From NCBI GenBank assembly GCA_031430435.1, contig JANPBM010000041.1:5410-69409 (forward strand): a stretch of DNA of 64,000 nucleotides. Reading direction: 5' to 3'. The translations under genes and the position numbers were made by a program. The stretch comes from JANNVK01 sp031430435 (GTDB taxonomy: Bacteria > Acidobacteriota > Blastocatellia > Pyrinomonadales > Pyrinomonadaceae). Positions within the stretch are counted from its first letter, which is position 1. The number at the start of each line of letters is the position of its first letter. This document shows positions 9,412 to 18,047 of this stretch, piece after piece. The notes below the pieces were generated by a model. That model was given only the letters and a program-made list of their open reading frames with translations, searched no databases and had not been told where the DNA came from.

Positions 9412-10419
9412 ATGAAAGAAAAGACAAAAGTTTTGGTTACAGGTGCGGGCGGATTTATCGGCAGTCATCTTGTAACTTATTTGAAAGCAAAAGGTTATTG
9501 GGTTCGCGGAGTTGATTTGAAATCTCCCGAATTTGCCGAAACCGATGCCGATGAATTTGAAATTCTTGATTTGCGGCGGTGGGATAATTGTTTGCAGGCA
9601 ACTCGCGGTTGCGAGGAAGTTTACGCGCTTGCGGCAGATATGGGCGGGATGGGATTTATTTCAAATCATCACGCTCAAATTCTTTATAACAATTCGCTGA
9701 TAAATCTGCATACGCTCGAAGCTGCCAAAACAAATGGTGTAAGTCGTTATCTTTACACGAGTTCGGCGTGTATTTATCCGGAATATCTGCAAGAGGAAAC
9801 AAACGTTGTGCCTCTGAAAGAAGAAGACGCTTATCCTGCTCAACCGCAAGACGCTTACGGTTGGGAGAAATTGGTGTCCGAAATTTTGTGTATGCACTAT
9901 CGAAACGATTACGGACTTGAAACCCGGACTGTTCGTTTCCACAACATATTCGGCGAAAAAGGAACTTGGGAAGGCGGACGCGAAAAAGCTCCGGCGGCAA
10001 TGTGCCGAAAAATTGCGTTGGCAAAATTAACCGGAAACCACGAAATTGAAATTTGGGGAGACGGCGAACAAACCCGGTCGTTTTGTTACATAAATGATTG
10101 TGTCGAAGGGCTTTATCGTTTAATGCGTTCCGATTTTCACGAACCGTTGAACCTCGGTCAAGACCGGATGGTAACAATCAATCAGCTTGCCGATATTGTT
10201 GCGAAAATCGCGGGAATTAAAATTACCGAAAAACACATTGACGGTCCGCAAGGTGTTCGCGGAAGAAATTCGGATAATACAAAACTTCGTGAAACGCTTG
10301 GTTGGGAACCCGAAATTTCGCTCGAAGAAGGTTTGGCAGTAACTTATAAATGGATTGAAGAACAGGTTAAACAATCTTTGGCGGCAGAAAACACCAACTA
10401 TTTAAATAAATCGGTTTAA
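9412..10419 (+). CDS. GDP-mannose 3,5-epimerase-like SDR
   Basis: A 335-residue extended SDR with the NAD site GAGGFIG near residue 12. It follows the plant GDP-mannose 3,5-epimerase closely: ADMGGMGFI, SSACIYPE with Cys120, PQDAYGWEK with Tyr149 and Lys153, GGREKAPAA with Lys192, GDGEQTRSF, and GPQGVRGRNSDN near the end. In the plant enzyme the Cys and Lys are the acid/base pair that epimerises C3 and C5. The expected products are GDP-L-galactose and GDP-L-gulose. As the first sugar gene of the locus it probably supplies an L-hexose to the repeat unit. The family match is strong; the exact product is inferred. Confidence 0.88.
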   Translation: MKEKTKVLVTGAGGFIGSHLVTYLKAKGYWVRGVDLKSPEFAETDADEFEILDLRRWDNCLQATRGCEEVYALAADMGGMGFISNHHAQILYNNSLINLHTLEAAKTNGVSRYLYTSSACIYPEYLQEETNVVPLKEEDAYPAQPQDAYGWEKLVSEILCMHYRNDYGLETRTVRFHNIFGEKGTWEGGREKAPAAMCRKIALAKLTGNHEIEIWGDGEQTRSFCYINDCVEGLYRLMRSDFHEPLNLGQDRMVTINQLADIVAKIAGIKITEKHIDGPQGVRGRNSDNTKLRETLGWEPEISLEEGLAVTYKWIEEQVKQSLAAENTNYLNKSV

Positions 10420-10426
10420 TTCGCAG

Positions 10427-11296
10427 ATGACAGAAAAGTTGATAAAAATTGAAATAGTTATTCCGGTTTATAATCGATGCGAAACAACTTTGCAAGGTTT
10501 GCGAAGTTTATCCAAAATTGACGACACAGGCTTTGAAGTAAATACGGTTGTCGTCAACGACGGTTCGACCGACGGAACAAGCGAAGCAATTCGCAAACAT
10601 TTTCCGAAAGTCAGAATTATCGAAGGCGACGGTTCGTTACATTATGCCGCCGGCACAAATCGCGGAATATCGGATGCTTTGACTCGTAATCCCGATTTTA
10701 TTGTAACCGCAAATGACGACGCAGTTTTTCACGATCAGTTTTTGCAAAGATTGGTAAAAACTGCCAAAGCCAATCCGCGTTCGGTTATCGGCGGGCTGTT
10801 GTTATTGTGGGACGCGCCACATATGGTTTTTCAAGTCGATTTTAAGTGGAAAGTTTTGCAAGGCGGTTGGACACAGCGAGACGATTTGACTGTTTTTGAT
10901 TTTCCGAAAGAAGCCTTTGCGGTCGAAGGTTTGGCAGGGAATTGTGTTTTGATTCCCGTAAAAGCCATAAACGAAGTCGGTTTGATGGATGAGAAAAAGT
11001 TTCCGGTCGGGTGGGGCGACATTCAGTATTTTGTCAGAATGAGAGAAAACGGCTGGCAACTGATGGTTGAGCCGCGATCATACATCTGGTGCGAGCCGAA
11101 TACTTATCCAAAACCCCTTCATAAAATTTCTTTTTCGGAGAAACTGAAAAATCTTTTTATCAATCGCCGACATCCTTTAAATTTTCACAGGCAGTTTATC
11201 GCCCGTTGGGAATCAGCTCCAAGCAAACTGCAAGCATTTTCGGCTTTTGTCGTGTACCTGTTTCAACTGAGCCGGAAGGTTTTTAAATTGAGTTGA
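10427..11296 (+). CDS. Family 2 glycosyltransferase
   Basis: 289 residues with a GT-A fold. The N-terminus EIVIPVYNRCE leads to VVNDGSTDGT near residue 45, an NDDAVF metal-binding Asp motif near 103, and the segment LAGNCVLIP followed by GWGDIQYFVRM near 200. The ED/GD-type acceptor region resembles rhamnosyl-type GT2 enzymes, but donor and acceptor cannot be read from sequence. There is no membrane segment, so it should act on lipid-linked repeat units at the inner face of the cytoplasmic membrane. It starts eight bases after the epimerase stop. Confidence 0.88.
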   Translation: MTEKLIKIEIVIPVYNRCETTLQGLRSLSKIDDTGFEVNTVVVNDGSTDGTSEAIRKHFPKVRIIEGDGSLHYAAGTNRGISDALTRNPDFIVTANDDAVFHDQFLQRLVKTAKANPRSVIGGLLLLWDAPHMVFQVDFKWKVLQGGWTQRDDLTVFDFPKEAFAVEGLAGNCVLIPVKAINEVGLMDEKKFPVGWGDIQYFVRMRENGWQLMVEPRSYIWCEPNTYPKPLHKISFSEKLKNLFINRRHPLNFHRQFIARWESAPSKLQAFSAFVVYLFQLSRKVFKLS

Positions 11297-11305
11297 AGTA
11301 AGAAT

Positions 11306-12325
11306 ATGAATCAGGAAAAACAAATCGGCGCTTTGGTCAAAAAAGCTGACCCGAAAATCAGCGTCGTTATTCCGGCTTACAATACGTCTGAAACGATTGC
11401 TGAAACTTTAGATTCTGTGTTGGAGCAAACTTTTACCGATTACGAAATCATTGTCGTCAATGACAACGGTCCCGACGCAGAAAAACTGAAAACAGTTTTG
11501 GCGCCTTATAAAGAAAAAATTATTTTTATAGACAAAAGAATAAACGAAGGTGTTTCAACTACCAGAAACAAAGCCGTAAAAGAAGAGGCGAGAGGTGAGT
11601 TGATTGCTTTCATTGACGCAGACGACATCTGGAAACCGACTTATTTGCAGGAAAGTTATGATTTTTTGACTGAAAATAATTACGATATGGTTTATGTTTG
11701 CGGTGAATTATTCGGCATAACCAATAATGTCGGGCAGACTTTTATTTCTTCTAATCCGGCTCAAGGTACAATTACCAGAGAACTTTTGATTGGCGGCAGA
11801 TGCTTGATTCTTCCGTCCGGTTCTTTAATCGGCAAAGAAAAATTTATCCGAGTCGGAGGTTTTGACCCGAAAGTTTTGCGTACCGAAGATTTCCATCTTT
11901 GGATGCGGATGATTTTTAACGGTATCAAAATCGGGTATTTGAAAAGAGTGTTGTATAAATTCCGTCTGCGACCGGGAAGCGGTTCCGGCGATTTATTGCA
12001 AAGATTGGAAAGAAATATAAAAGTATGGAGAACTTTGCAAAATGAACTGTCATTTACAACAGAGGAAACTCAAATCATCGAGCGACACATAGAAATTGAG
12101 GCGGTGGCTTTATTACGGGCAAAAGGAAAGATATTTATTGTCCAAAAAAATTGGAGGGAAGCAAAATCCGTTTTCGGGCAAGCCAAAATATCCGCCAAAA
12201 AGCTGGGACTTCCCGTCAAACATCAATTAAAAATGTCAATTATTTTAATTCTGCTGAGCTTTTATCCAAATGCGTTGTCAAAATTATTCAAAAATTTTCG
12301 AGATGATGAAATTGAATTTATGTGA
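11306..12325 (+). CDS. Family 2 glycosyltransferase
   Basis: 339 residues. The GT2 catalytic domain occupies roughly residues 18-230: VVIPAYNTSETI, VVNDNGPD, FIDADDIW with the metal-binding DAD near 108-110, and a TEDFHLWMRM acceptor-site segment near 195. A helical C-terminal extension of about 100 residues follows. It is translated ten bases after the preceding glycosyltransferase and probably adds another residue to the same repeat unit. Two consecutive hairpins follow the stop codon. Confidence 0.88.
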   Translation: MNQEKQIGALVKKADPKISVVIPAYNTSETIAETLDSVLEQTFTDYEIIVVNDNGPDAEKLKTVLAPYKEKIIFIDKRINEGVSTTRNKAVKEEARGELIAFIDADDIWKPTYLQESYDFLTENNYDMVYVCGELFGITNNVGQTFISSNPAQGTITRELLIGGRCLILPSGSLIGKEKFIRVGGFDPKVLRTEDFHLWMRMIFNGIKIGYLKRVLYKFRLRPGSGSGDLLQRLERNIKVWRTLQNELSFTTEETQIIERHIEIEAVALLRAKGKIFIVQKNWREAKSVFGQAKISAKKLGLPVKHQLKMSIILILLSFYPNALSKLFKNFRDDEIEFM

Positions 12326-12329
12326 AACC

Positions 12330-12397
12330 GACTTACTTAAGGTGATACTTTAAGTAAGTCTATTATTTACTTTAAGTGTCGAACTGCCGACACTTAA
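12330..12397 (+). promoter_or_regulatory. Two tandem perfect hairpins between glycosyltransferase genes
   Basis: GACTTACTTAA (12330-12340) pairs with TTAAGTAAGTC (12350-12360): 11 bp, 9-base loop. TTAAGTGTCG (12372-12381) pairs with CGACACTTAA (12388-12397): 10 bp, 6-base loop. The stems share the TTAAGT core. They start five bases after one stop and end eight bases before the next ATG. There is no T-run, so attenuation, mRNA processing or translational control is as likely as termination. Confidence 0.55.
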
Positions 12398-12405
12398 GCC
12401 ATAAC

Positions 12406-13623
12406 ATGAACTTGCAAAAACCTAAAAAGATTTTTTATGTCTGGAATTATATAGAATGGGGCGGAGCTCAAATTTATTTTTTCGCGTTGATGAACGAAGC
12501 GAAAAAACACTGCGAAGTTTTAGTGATTTTACCGAAAAATTCAGATAAACAACTACTTAACTTTTTGGATAATCTGAACATTAAATACGAATTTTTTGAT
12601 GCCGTCGGCGATAACCAACCTGCAACAACTTTTAAAAGAAAACTTCAACGGCATTTTAATAAAGTCGTTTGCGAATACAAAACTCTTAAATATCTGCAAA
12701 GATTAGATTTATCGGGTAATATACTGCATATTGAATTGGCTCCGTGGCAATCGCTGGTTGCGTTGTTGTTACTTGTTCGGCAGACAGTCGTTTTTATTAC
12801 GATGCACAACGAACCCGGAAAGGTGAACTTACTAAGGGAAATTCTTTGGAAAATAAAATTCGGGGTGATCGGCAGTCTTAAGAATTTTCACATTTTTACT
12901 TCAAATAAGCACACGAAAAATGCGCTTTACAAGTTTTTGCCGAAAGAGTTCGCCGATGAAATTGCGATTACATACACGGCGGTAAATCCGTTGGAAATTG
13001 ATGCGGCTTTGGCGGTTGAACTAAATCGAAATGAATTGATTAAAAAGTTCAACTTGCCGAAAAATAAAACACTGGTTTTTGTCGTCGGACAATTTATAGA
13101 CAGAAAAGGTCGCTGGATTTATTTGGATGCCGCAAAACAAATATCCGAGATTGACGATGAAATTGCGTTTGTTTGGATTTCAAATTCAAAACCGAGTACC
13201 GATGATTTAAGAAAAGTTGAAACATACGGGTTAGGCGAAAAGTTTCGCTTGATTACCTCGGATCAGGTTGGAAAAGAGCGAATCGATTTGTTCAAATTGA
13301 TGCGAATGGCAGATATTTTTGCGTTGCCGAGTTATGTCGAAGGTTTACCGATTTCCTTGCTTGAAGGTATGGCACTCGGAAAACCAAGTATTTCAACGAA
13401 TGTTTATGCGATTCCCGAAGCAGTTAAAAATTCGGAAACCGGGATTTTGATTGAGGCAGGCGACAGTCGGGCGTTAGCCGAAGCAATTTTGAAATTAAAA
13501 TCCGACAAAGAGTTGAGCGAAAAAATCGGTAAATCGGGCAGAGAATTTGTCTTGGAAAATTTCGACGAAAGAGCGGTTGCCAAAATTGCTTGGACAAAAT
13601 ACTGCGAAGCAATAAAAAAATAG
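12406..13623 (+). CDS. Family 4 glycosyltransferase
   Basis: 405 residues from the ATG at 12406. An upstream GTG at 12376 would place the start inside the hairpin and is unlikely. It is a GT-B enzyme: the acceptor domain starts KKIFYVWNYIEWGGAQIY. The C-terminal Glycos_transf_1 domain contains the VGQFIDRKGRW donor-side loop near residue 225 and the E-x7-E motif region LPSYVEGLPISLLEGMALGKP near 310-330. It is one of the sugar-adding enzymes of the locus; the donor is unknown. No clear ribosome site precedes it, and the upstream hairpin ends close to the start. The next gene begins on the base after its stop. Confidence 0.85.
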   Translation: MNLQKPKKIFYVWNYIEWGGAQIYFFALMNEAKKHCEVLVILPKNSDKQLLNFLDNLNIKYEFFDAVGDNQPATTFKRKLQRHFNKVVCEYKTLKYLQRLDLSGNILHIELAPWQSLVALLLLVRQTVVFITMHNEPGKVNLLREILWKIKFGVIGSLKNFHIFTSNKHTKNALYKFLPKEFADEIAITYTAVNPLEIDAALAVELNRNELIKKFNLPKNKTLVFVVGQFIDRKGRWIYLDAAKQISEIDDEIAFVWISNSKPSTDDLRKVETYGLGEKFRLITSDQVGKERIDLFKLMRMADIFALPSYVEGLPISLLEGMALGKPSISTNVYAIPEAVKNSETGILIEAGDSRALAEAILKLKSDKELSEKIGKSGREFVLENFDERAVAKIAWTKYCEAIKK

Positions 13624-15099
13624 ATGTCCGAAAAACACGTTGCACGAAATATATTATTTAGTTCAATCACTTGGTTTTTGCCGATTGGCTTGGCTTTTTT
13701 TGCCATTCCGCAAATAATAAAAGGATTAGGCAGCCAACAATACGGTCTTTATACGCTGGTTTTAGGGTTTATCGGATATTCGTTTAACCTGAATTTTGGT
13801 CGTGTAATTACAAAATATATTGCTGAAGCCGAAAATGACGTTGAAAAAATAAATGAAATTTACACGATTTCGTTTATTATTCATTCAATTGTCGCCACCG
13901 CCGGAATGATTTTGACGGCGGTTTTTGCCGAGTATTTAGTTAATGACGTGTTTTTGCTTTCACAGACCGAAGCCGTTTTTTCATTCGTTATTGCCGGACT
14001 GACCATATTTTTTCTGATTTTCAACGGGTTTTATACTTCAATTATTCAAGGTTTGCAACGATTCGATATTTTTGCGAAAGTGCAGAGTTTTTATGTCGTT
14101 ATCTCAACCGTCGGAAATTTAATATTGATTTGGTATGATTTCAAAGTCAATCCGCTGTTAATTTGGAATTTGATAACAATAGTTTTGAGTACAATTATTT
14201 TTTTCGGATACTCGAAAAAACTGTTACCCAACCTGAAATTTAAGTCGAAAATTAACCCGCTTACGCTGAAAGAAGTCTTGAAATTTAATTTTGGAATGAT
14301 TTTGTTTCAAGTATTCGGAAACTTATTGTTGTTGTTTGAAAGGACTTGGATAGTCAGAAACTTTGGTGAAAGTTCACTTACTTTCTACGCCGTAACAACG
14401 TCTTTGGCAATTTACATTTATACTTTTGTCGGTGCTTTTACGATGTATTTTTTTCCGCTAATCAGCCAATTACAAGATAACAAGCCCAAAATGAAAATGA
14501 TTTATCTGAGAACAACAAAGTTTATCATTTTGATTGTCTCGTTTTTGGCTTTGAATATTCTGATCGAAAGAGCAAACTTTTTGGCATTGTGGATTAATGC
14601 TGAATTTTCTGAAAACGGCAGCGATTTACTGCTGATTCATACTCTGACTTACTCGATTTTGGCTTTGTCGATAATCTCTTGGCAGTTAGTTGAAGCAAAA
14701 GGAGCAACAACCTATAATGGTATGTTAAGTCTTTTGTGGTTGTTTATCAGCAGTATTTTGATGTATTTTCTTTCCGCCGATTTTAAACTCGAAGGCGTGG
14801 CGGTTTCAAAGTTCATCGGGATTTTACCGTTTGTCGTCTCAATTTTTTATGTCGAAAAATGGATATTGGGCGAAGTGTGTATTGAATTTTGGCTGAAACT
14901 TTCAATAAAATTATCCGCCATTATCGGAGCAACTTATTTGGTCGATAAATTTGTCCTGAGCTTTTTGCCATATACTTGGCTGACGGTTATATTGATCGGA
15001 TTGGTCGGATTTGCAACAACTGTTTCGGGGGCAATATTATTGAATTATTTTGATGAAAACGAAAAAAACTATTTTATGAAATTTGCCAAACAATTATGA
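13624..15099 (+). CDS. Oligosaccharide flippase, Wzx-like
   Basis: 491 residues and very hydrophobic, with about 12-14 predicted membrane segments and no soluble domain. The N-terminal ARNILFSSITWFLP and GLGSQQYGLYTLV segments are typical of the polysaccharide transporter family (PST/MOP). It should flip undecaprenyl-diphosphate-linked repeat units across the inner membrane for the Wzy-like polymerase encoded two genes later. The start is set by direct abutment with the preceding stop. Its stop overlaps the next gene by four bases (ATGA). Confidence 0.88.
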   Translation: MSEKHVARNILFSSITWFLPIGLAFFAIPQIIKGLGSQQYGLYTLVLGFIGYSFNLNFGRVITKYIAEAENDVEKINEIYTISFIIHSIVATAGMILTAVFAEYLVNDVFLLSQTEAVFSFVIAGLTIFFLIFNGFYTSIIQGLQRFDIFAKVQSFYVVISTVGNLILIWYDFKVNPLLIWNLITIVLSTIIFFGYSKKLLPNLKFKSKINPLTLKEVLKFNFGMILFQVFGNLLLLFERTWIVRNFGESSLTFYAVTTSLAIYIYTFVGAFTMYFFPLISQLQDNKPKMKMIYLRTTKFIILIVSFLALNILIERANFLALWINAEFSENGSDLLLIHTLTYSILALSIISWQLVEAKGATTYNGMLSLLWLFISSILMYFLSADFKLEGVAVSKFIGILPFVVSIFYVEKWILGEVCIEFWLKLSIKLSAIIGATYLVDKFVLSFLPYTWLTVILIGLVGFATTVSGAILLNYFDENEKNYFMKFAKQL

Positions 15100-15758
15100 A
15101 ACTTCAAATGGTCGACAGAGTTACATTTATCAAAGAACAATGTCAAGGAAAAAAAGTTCTGCATCTCGGCTGCACAAATTATCCGTACACGGCAGAGTCT
15201 TTGAAAAATAACGATTTGCTCCATTTTAGATTGGCAGAAATTTCGGGTGAACTTTACGGATTCGATTTCGATCGAAAAGGATTGGATATTTTAAGTGAAA
15301 GCGGAATAAAAAATCTTTATCATGCCGATCTGGAAAAACTTGATGAAGTTGATTTAGACGAAACTTTTGATGTCATCGTTGCCGGCGAGATGATTGAACA
15401 TCTTTCAAACCCCGGACTTTTTTTGCGCGGAATAAAGCGTTTTATGAACAAAGAAACAAAACTCGTCATCACCACCGTCAATGCTTACGGCGCTTTGCGG
15501 TTTTTTATTTACGCCCTGCGCGGCAAAGGCGGAATCAATGAACCGGTGCATCCCGATCACGTTTTTTATTATTCTTATGCGACCTTAAATTTATTGGTTC
15601 AACGTGAAAATTTAGCGGTTGAAAAGTTTTGTTTTTACGGGATCGGACCCGAACATTTGGTTCATATGCCGTTGCATTACAAACTTTGCAACACCGTCTT
15701 TTCTAAATTTTCCAAACAGTTGTCCGATGGTGTGATTGCGATTTGTAAGTTAAAATAA
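15096..15758 (+). CDS. Class I SAM-dependent methyltransferase
   Basis: 220 residues. The Rossmann motif I KVLHLGCTNYPY near residue 20 and a downstream Asp (LYGFDFDRKGL near 65) bind SAM. DVIVAGEMIEHL near 100 and an NAYG segment are typical of Methyltransf_11/23 enzymes. It overlaps the flippase gene by four bases, so translation is probably coupled. Methylation of a sugar hydroxyl in the repeat unit is the likely role, inferred from position only. Confidence 0.8.
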   Translation: MKLQMVDRVTFIKEQCQGKKVLHLGCTNYPYTAESLKNNDLLHFRLAEISGELYGFDFDRKGLDILSESGIKNLYHADLEKLDEVDLDETFDVIVAGEMIEHLSNPGLFLRGIKRFMNKETKLVITTVNAYGALRFFIYALRGKGGINEPVHPDHVFYYSYATLNLLVQRENLAVEKFCFYGIGPEHLVHMPLHYKLCNTVFSKFSKQLSDGVIAICKLK

Positions 15759-15772
15759 ACGAATATAAATTG

Positions 15773-17299
15773 ATGCGAGAAATAAAACTGACAAAGACAT
15801 ATCTGCCCGAAAGCAAAAGCTACGGATTATTGGCTCCGATTGCGATTTTGTGGGCAATCGCTCTTTTGTCGATTTTTGTGTGGGTTTCGGTTGATAACAA
15901 TATATTTCCGCACCTTTATTTGCTGGCTTGGACGGCATTTACGGCAATTACGATTTTTATACCGAATCTCATACTTTATTTTCAAGGAGAATTTAAGTTT
16001 AATAATCCGATTGTCTATGCTTCGGTTTTGTATTTTTTTCCGGCATTTATAATCGGCGGACTGTTCTTTTTGAGCGGAATGTCAAACCCGTATTTTGTCG
16101 TGTTCATACAAGATTTCGACACAGATGTTTCGATGACGTTTTGGGCGGTTATTTTGGGTTTTGTCGGACTCTCGGTCGGTTTTATGTTTCCGGTCGGGAA
16201 AAGAATCGGAAGTTACCTTGAAAGTAAATTGCCGCAGGCTGAGTGGAATCCGCAAAATGTGATTTTACCGACTTTATTTTTGATGACGATTGGGATTGCG
16301 AGCAGTGTTTTTGCGTTTACTCTCGGACTGATCGGCTTTCAAAAAGTTGCCGAAATCGGAGAATACGACGGAGTTATCTATATCGTAACGATGTTTTCAA
16401 CGCTTGGCTTTTTCTTGCTTTGGCTGGCTGTTTTTAAACTTCCGAAACTTAGTTTTAACCTCTGGCTGGTAGTAATTATGCTGACAGTTTTAACGATCGG
16501 AAGGGCTTTGGCTGCCGGAAATCGCGGAAGTCTGCTAAGCAGTTTCATCGTTATTGCGTTTGCCTTTTCATTTTCGGGCAGAAAAGTTTCTTGGAATCAA
16601 AAAATATCAGCAGGAATTTTGTTGGTTGTTTTCGTCTTAGGCGGAATGATTTACGGGACAACATTTCGAACCGTTAAAGGATCGGAAGAACGATCGACCA
16701 TCGATGATTATATCGTAAATATAGGCAAAACAATCGATTCGCTCGGCAGTCAGGATGTCGGAGCCGTTTTCACCTCCGGAATTATGTCTTTGGCGGAAAG
16801 AGTCGATGCCGTAAGTTCGTTAGCCGTTGTTGTTTCAAATTACGAAAGACTTGCTCCCTACGAAGAAGGTTACGGGTTGGATAACAATATTATCAAAGAC
16901 ACGATGACTTTTGCGATTCCGAGAGTAGTTTGGGCTGAAAAACCTGTTGCCTCAGAGCCGAGAAAATACAGCGAACTATATTTTGATTACGGCGACAACT
17001 CATTTACGATAACTCCGATGGGAGATTTATTAAGGAATTTCGGATGGGAAGGCATTCCGCTCGGAATGTTTATACTGGGCATTTTACTGCGAACAATTTA
17101 CTCGGCATTAGTCGAAAATCAACCGTTTTCACTCTGGCGAATAACTCTGTATTTTATGTTGCTGACAAGCGTTTCATACGAAAGTTTCTATGGCGGAATT
17201 TTGCCTTTTCTAGTTAAGGTAGGAACGGTATCGGTAGTCGGGTTGCTGATTGTCAACTTTTTTACCAAGAAGAACGGGAGAAATAATGTCAAAATTTAA
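15773..17299 (+). CDS. Polysaccharide polymerase, Wzy-like membrane protein
   Basis: 508 residues from the ATG at 15773; a TTG one codon earlier is the alternative. It has about 11-12 hydrophobic segments and a large external loop around residues 300-400 (GSEERSTIDDY through the PRVVWAEKP region). Size, topology and context, with Wzx two genes upstream and Wzc at the start of the locus, indicate the O-antigen/exopolysaccharide polymerase. Wzy proteins share little sequence, so the call rests mainly on topology and the conserved late loop. It overlaps the next gene by 14 bases. Confidence 0.78.
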   Translation: MREIKLTKTYLPESKSYGLLAPIAILWAIALLSIFVWVSVDNNIFPHLYLLAWTAFTAITIFIPNLILYFQGEFKFNNPIVYASVLYFFPAFIIGGLFFLSGMSNPYFVVFIQDFDTDVSMTFWAVILGFVGLSVGFMFPVGKRIGSYLESKLPQAEWNPQNVILPTLFLMTIGIASSVFAFTLGLIGFQKVAEIGEYDGVIYIVTMFSTLGFFLLWLAVFKLPKLSFNLWLVVIMLTVLTIGRALAAGNRGSLLSSFIVIAFAFSFSGRKVSWNQKISAGILLVVFVLGGMIYGTTFRTVKGSEERSTIDDYIVNIGKTIDSLGSQDVGAVFTSGIMSLAERVDAVSSLAVVVSNYERLAPYEEGYGLDNNIIKDTMTFAIPRVVWAEKPVASEPRKYSELYFDYGDNSFTITPMGDLLRNFGWEGIPLGMFILGILLRTIYSALVENQPFSLWRITLYFMLLTSVSYESFYGGILPFLVKVGTVSVVGLLIVNFFTKKNGRNNVKI

Positions 17300-18047
17300 T
17301 AAAGGGCTGTGGGAGCATTACGGCGAAGAAACCGCATATTTTGCAGTTATAACCGAAGACAAGTTTCGCAAAGAAAGTTTAACTGAAACTGCTCGCCAAG
17401 AATTTTTTGCGGGCGGCGAAGAGTATATTCAAACAATTTGGAAAGAAATCGAGAGTAATTTTGCCGCAAATTTTGAGCCGCAAAAAGCCGTAGATTTCGG
17501 ATGCGGAGTCGGGCGTTTGACAATTCCGTTGGCGAAAAAATGCAAGGAAATTATCGGAGTCGATATTTCCGATAAAATGCTCAAAGAAGCTCAGGTAAAC
17601 TGCGAAAAATTCGGAATCGAGAACGCTTCTTTTGTCGAAAGCGATGACACGCTTTCCAAATTAACCGAAAAAGTAGATTTTGTTCACTCGTTTATCGTTA
17701 TCCAACACATTAAACCTGTCATCGGCGAAAAAATTTTTTCTCGATTAGTAGAGATTTTAAACGACGGCGGGGTCGGTGCTTTGCACATAAAATATGCGAA
17801 TCCGGGCAGATTTGCATCACGGCTTCGATATTTTGTTTACCGAGAATTTCCGGTAATTTATAAAGTGCGAAGTTTAATTTTGGGTGCTAAAAAAGAACCG
17901 CTGATTCCTGTCTATAACTATAATTTGAATAATATTTTCAGAATTTTACAGGAGCAAAATTGCCACAAATGCGTAGTTAGGTTTAGCGATCACGGGCATT
18001 TGGGAGTTTTAATTTTCTTTCAAAAACAAAAAGACATTACCTATTAA
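17286..18047 (+). CDS. Class I SAM-dependent methyltransferase
   Basis: 253 residues from the ATG at 17286, which has GGGAG seven bases upstream. A longer TTG start at 17250 lies inside the polymerase gene and is less likely. SAM motif I is VDFGCGVGRLTIPLA near residue 70, followed by IIGVDISDKML and an FVHSFIVIQHI post-motif. It is a typical Methyltransf_25/11 enzyme and the second methyltransferase of the locus. The substrate is unknown; a sugar or lipid-linked intermediate is inferred from position. Its stop directly abuts the heptose gene start. Confidence 0.8.
   Translation: MSKFNKGLWEHYGEETAYFAVITEDKFRKESLTETARQEFFAGGEEYIQTIWKEIESNFAANFEPQKAVDFGCGVGRLTIPLAKKCKEIIGVDISDKMLKEAQVNCEKFGIENASFVESDDTLSKLTEKVDFVHSFIVIQHIKPVIGEKIFSRLVEILNDGGVGALHIKYANPGRFASRLRYFVYREFPVIYKVRSLILGAKKEPLIPVYNYNLNNIFRILQEQNCHKCVVRFSDHGHLGVLIFFQKQKDITY

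Noticed and set aside
12376..12405. GTG start ten codons before the GT4 gene's ATG
   Set aside because: It lies inside the second hairpin and would add residues before the conserved first strand.
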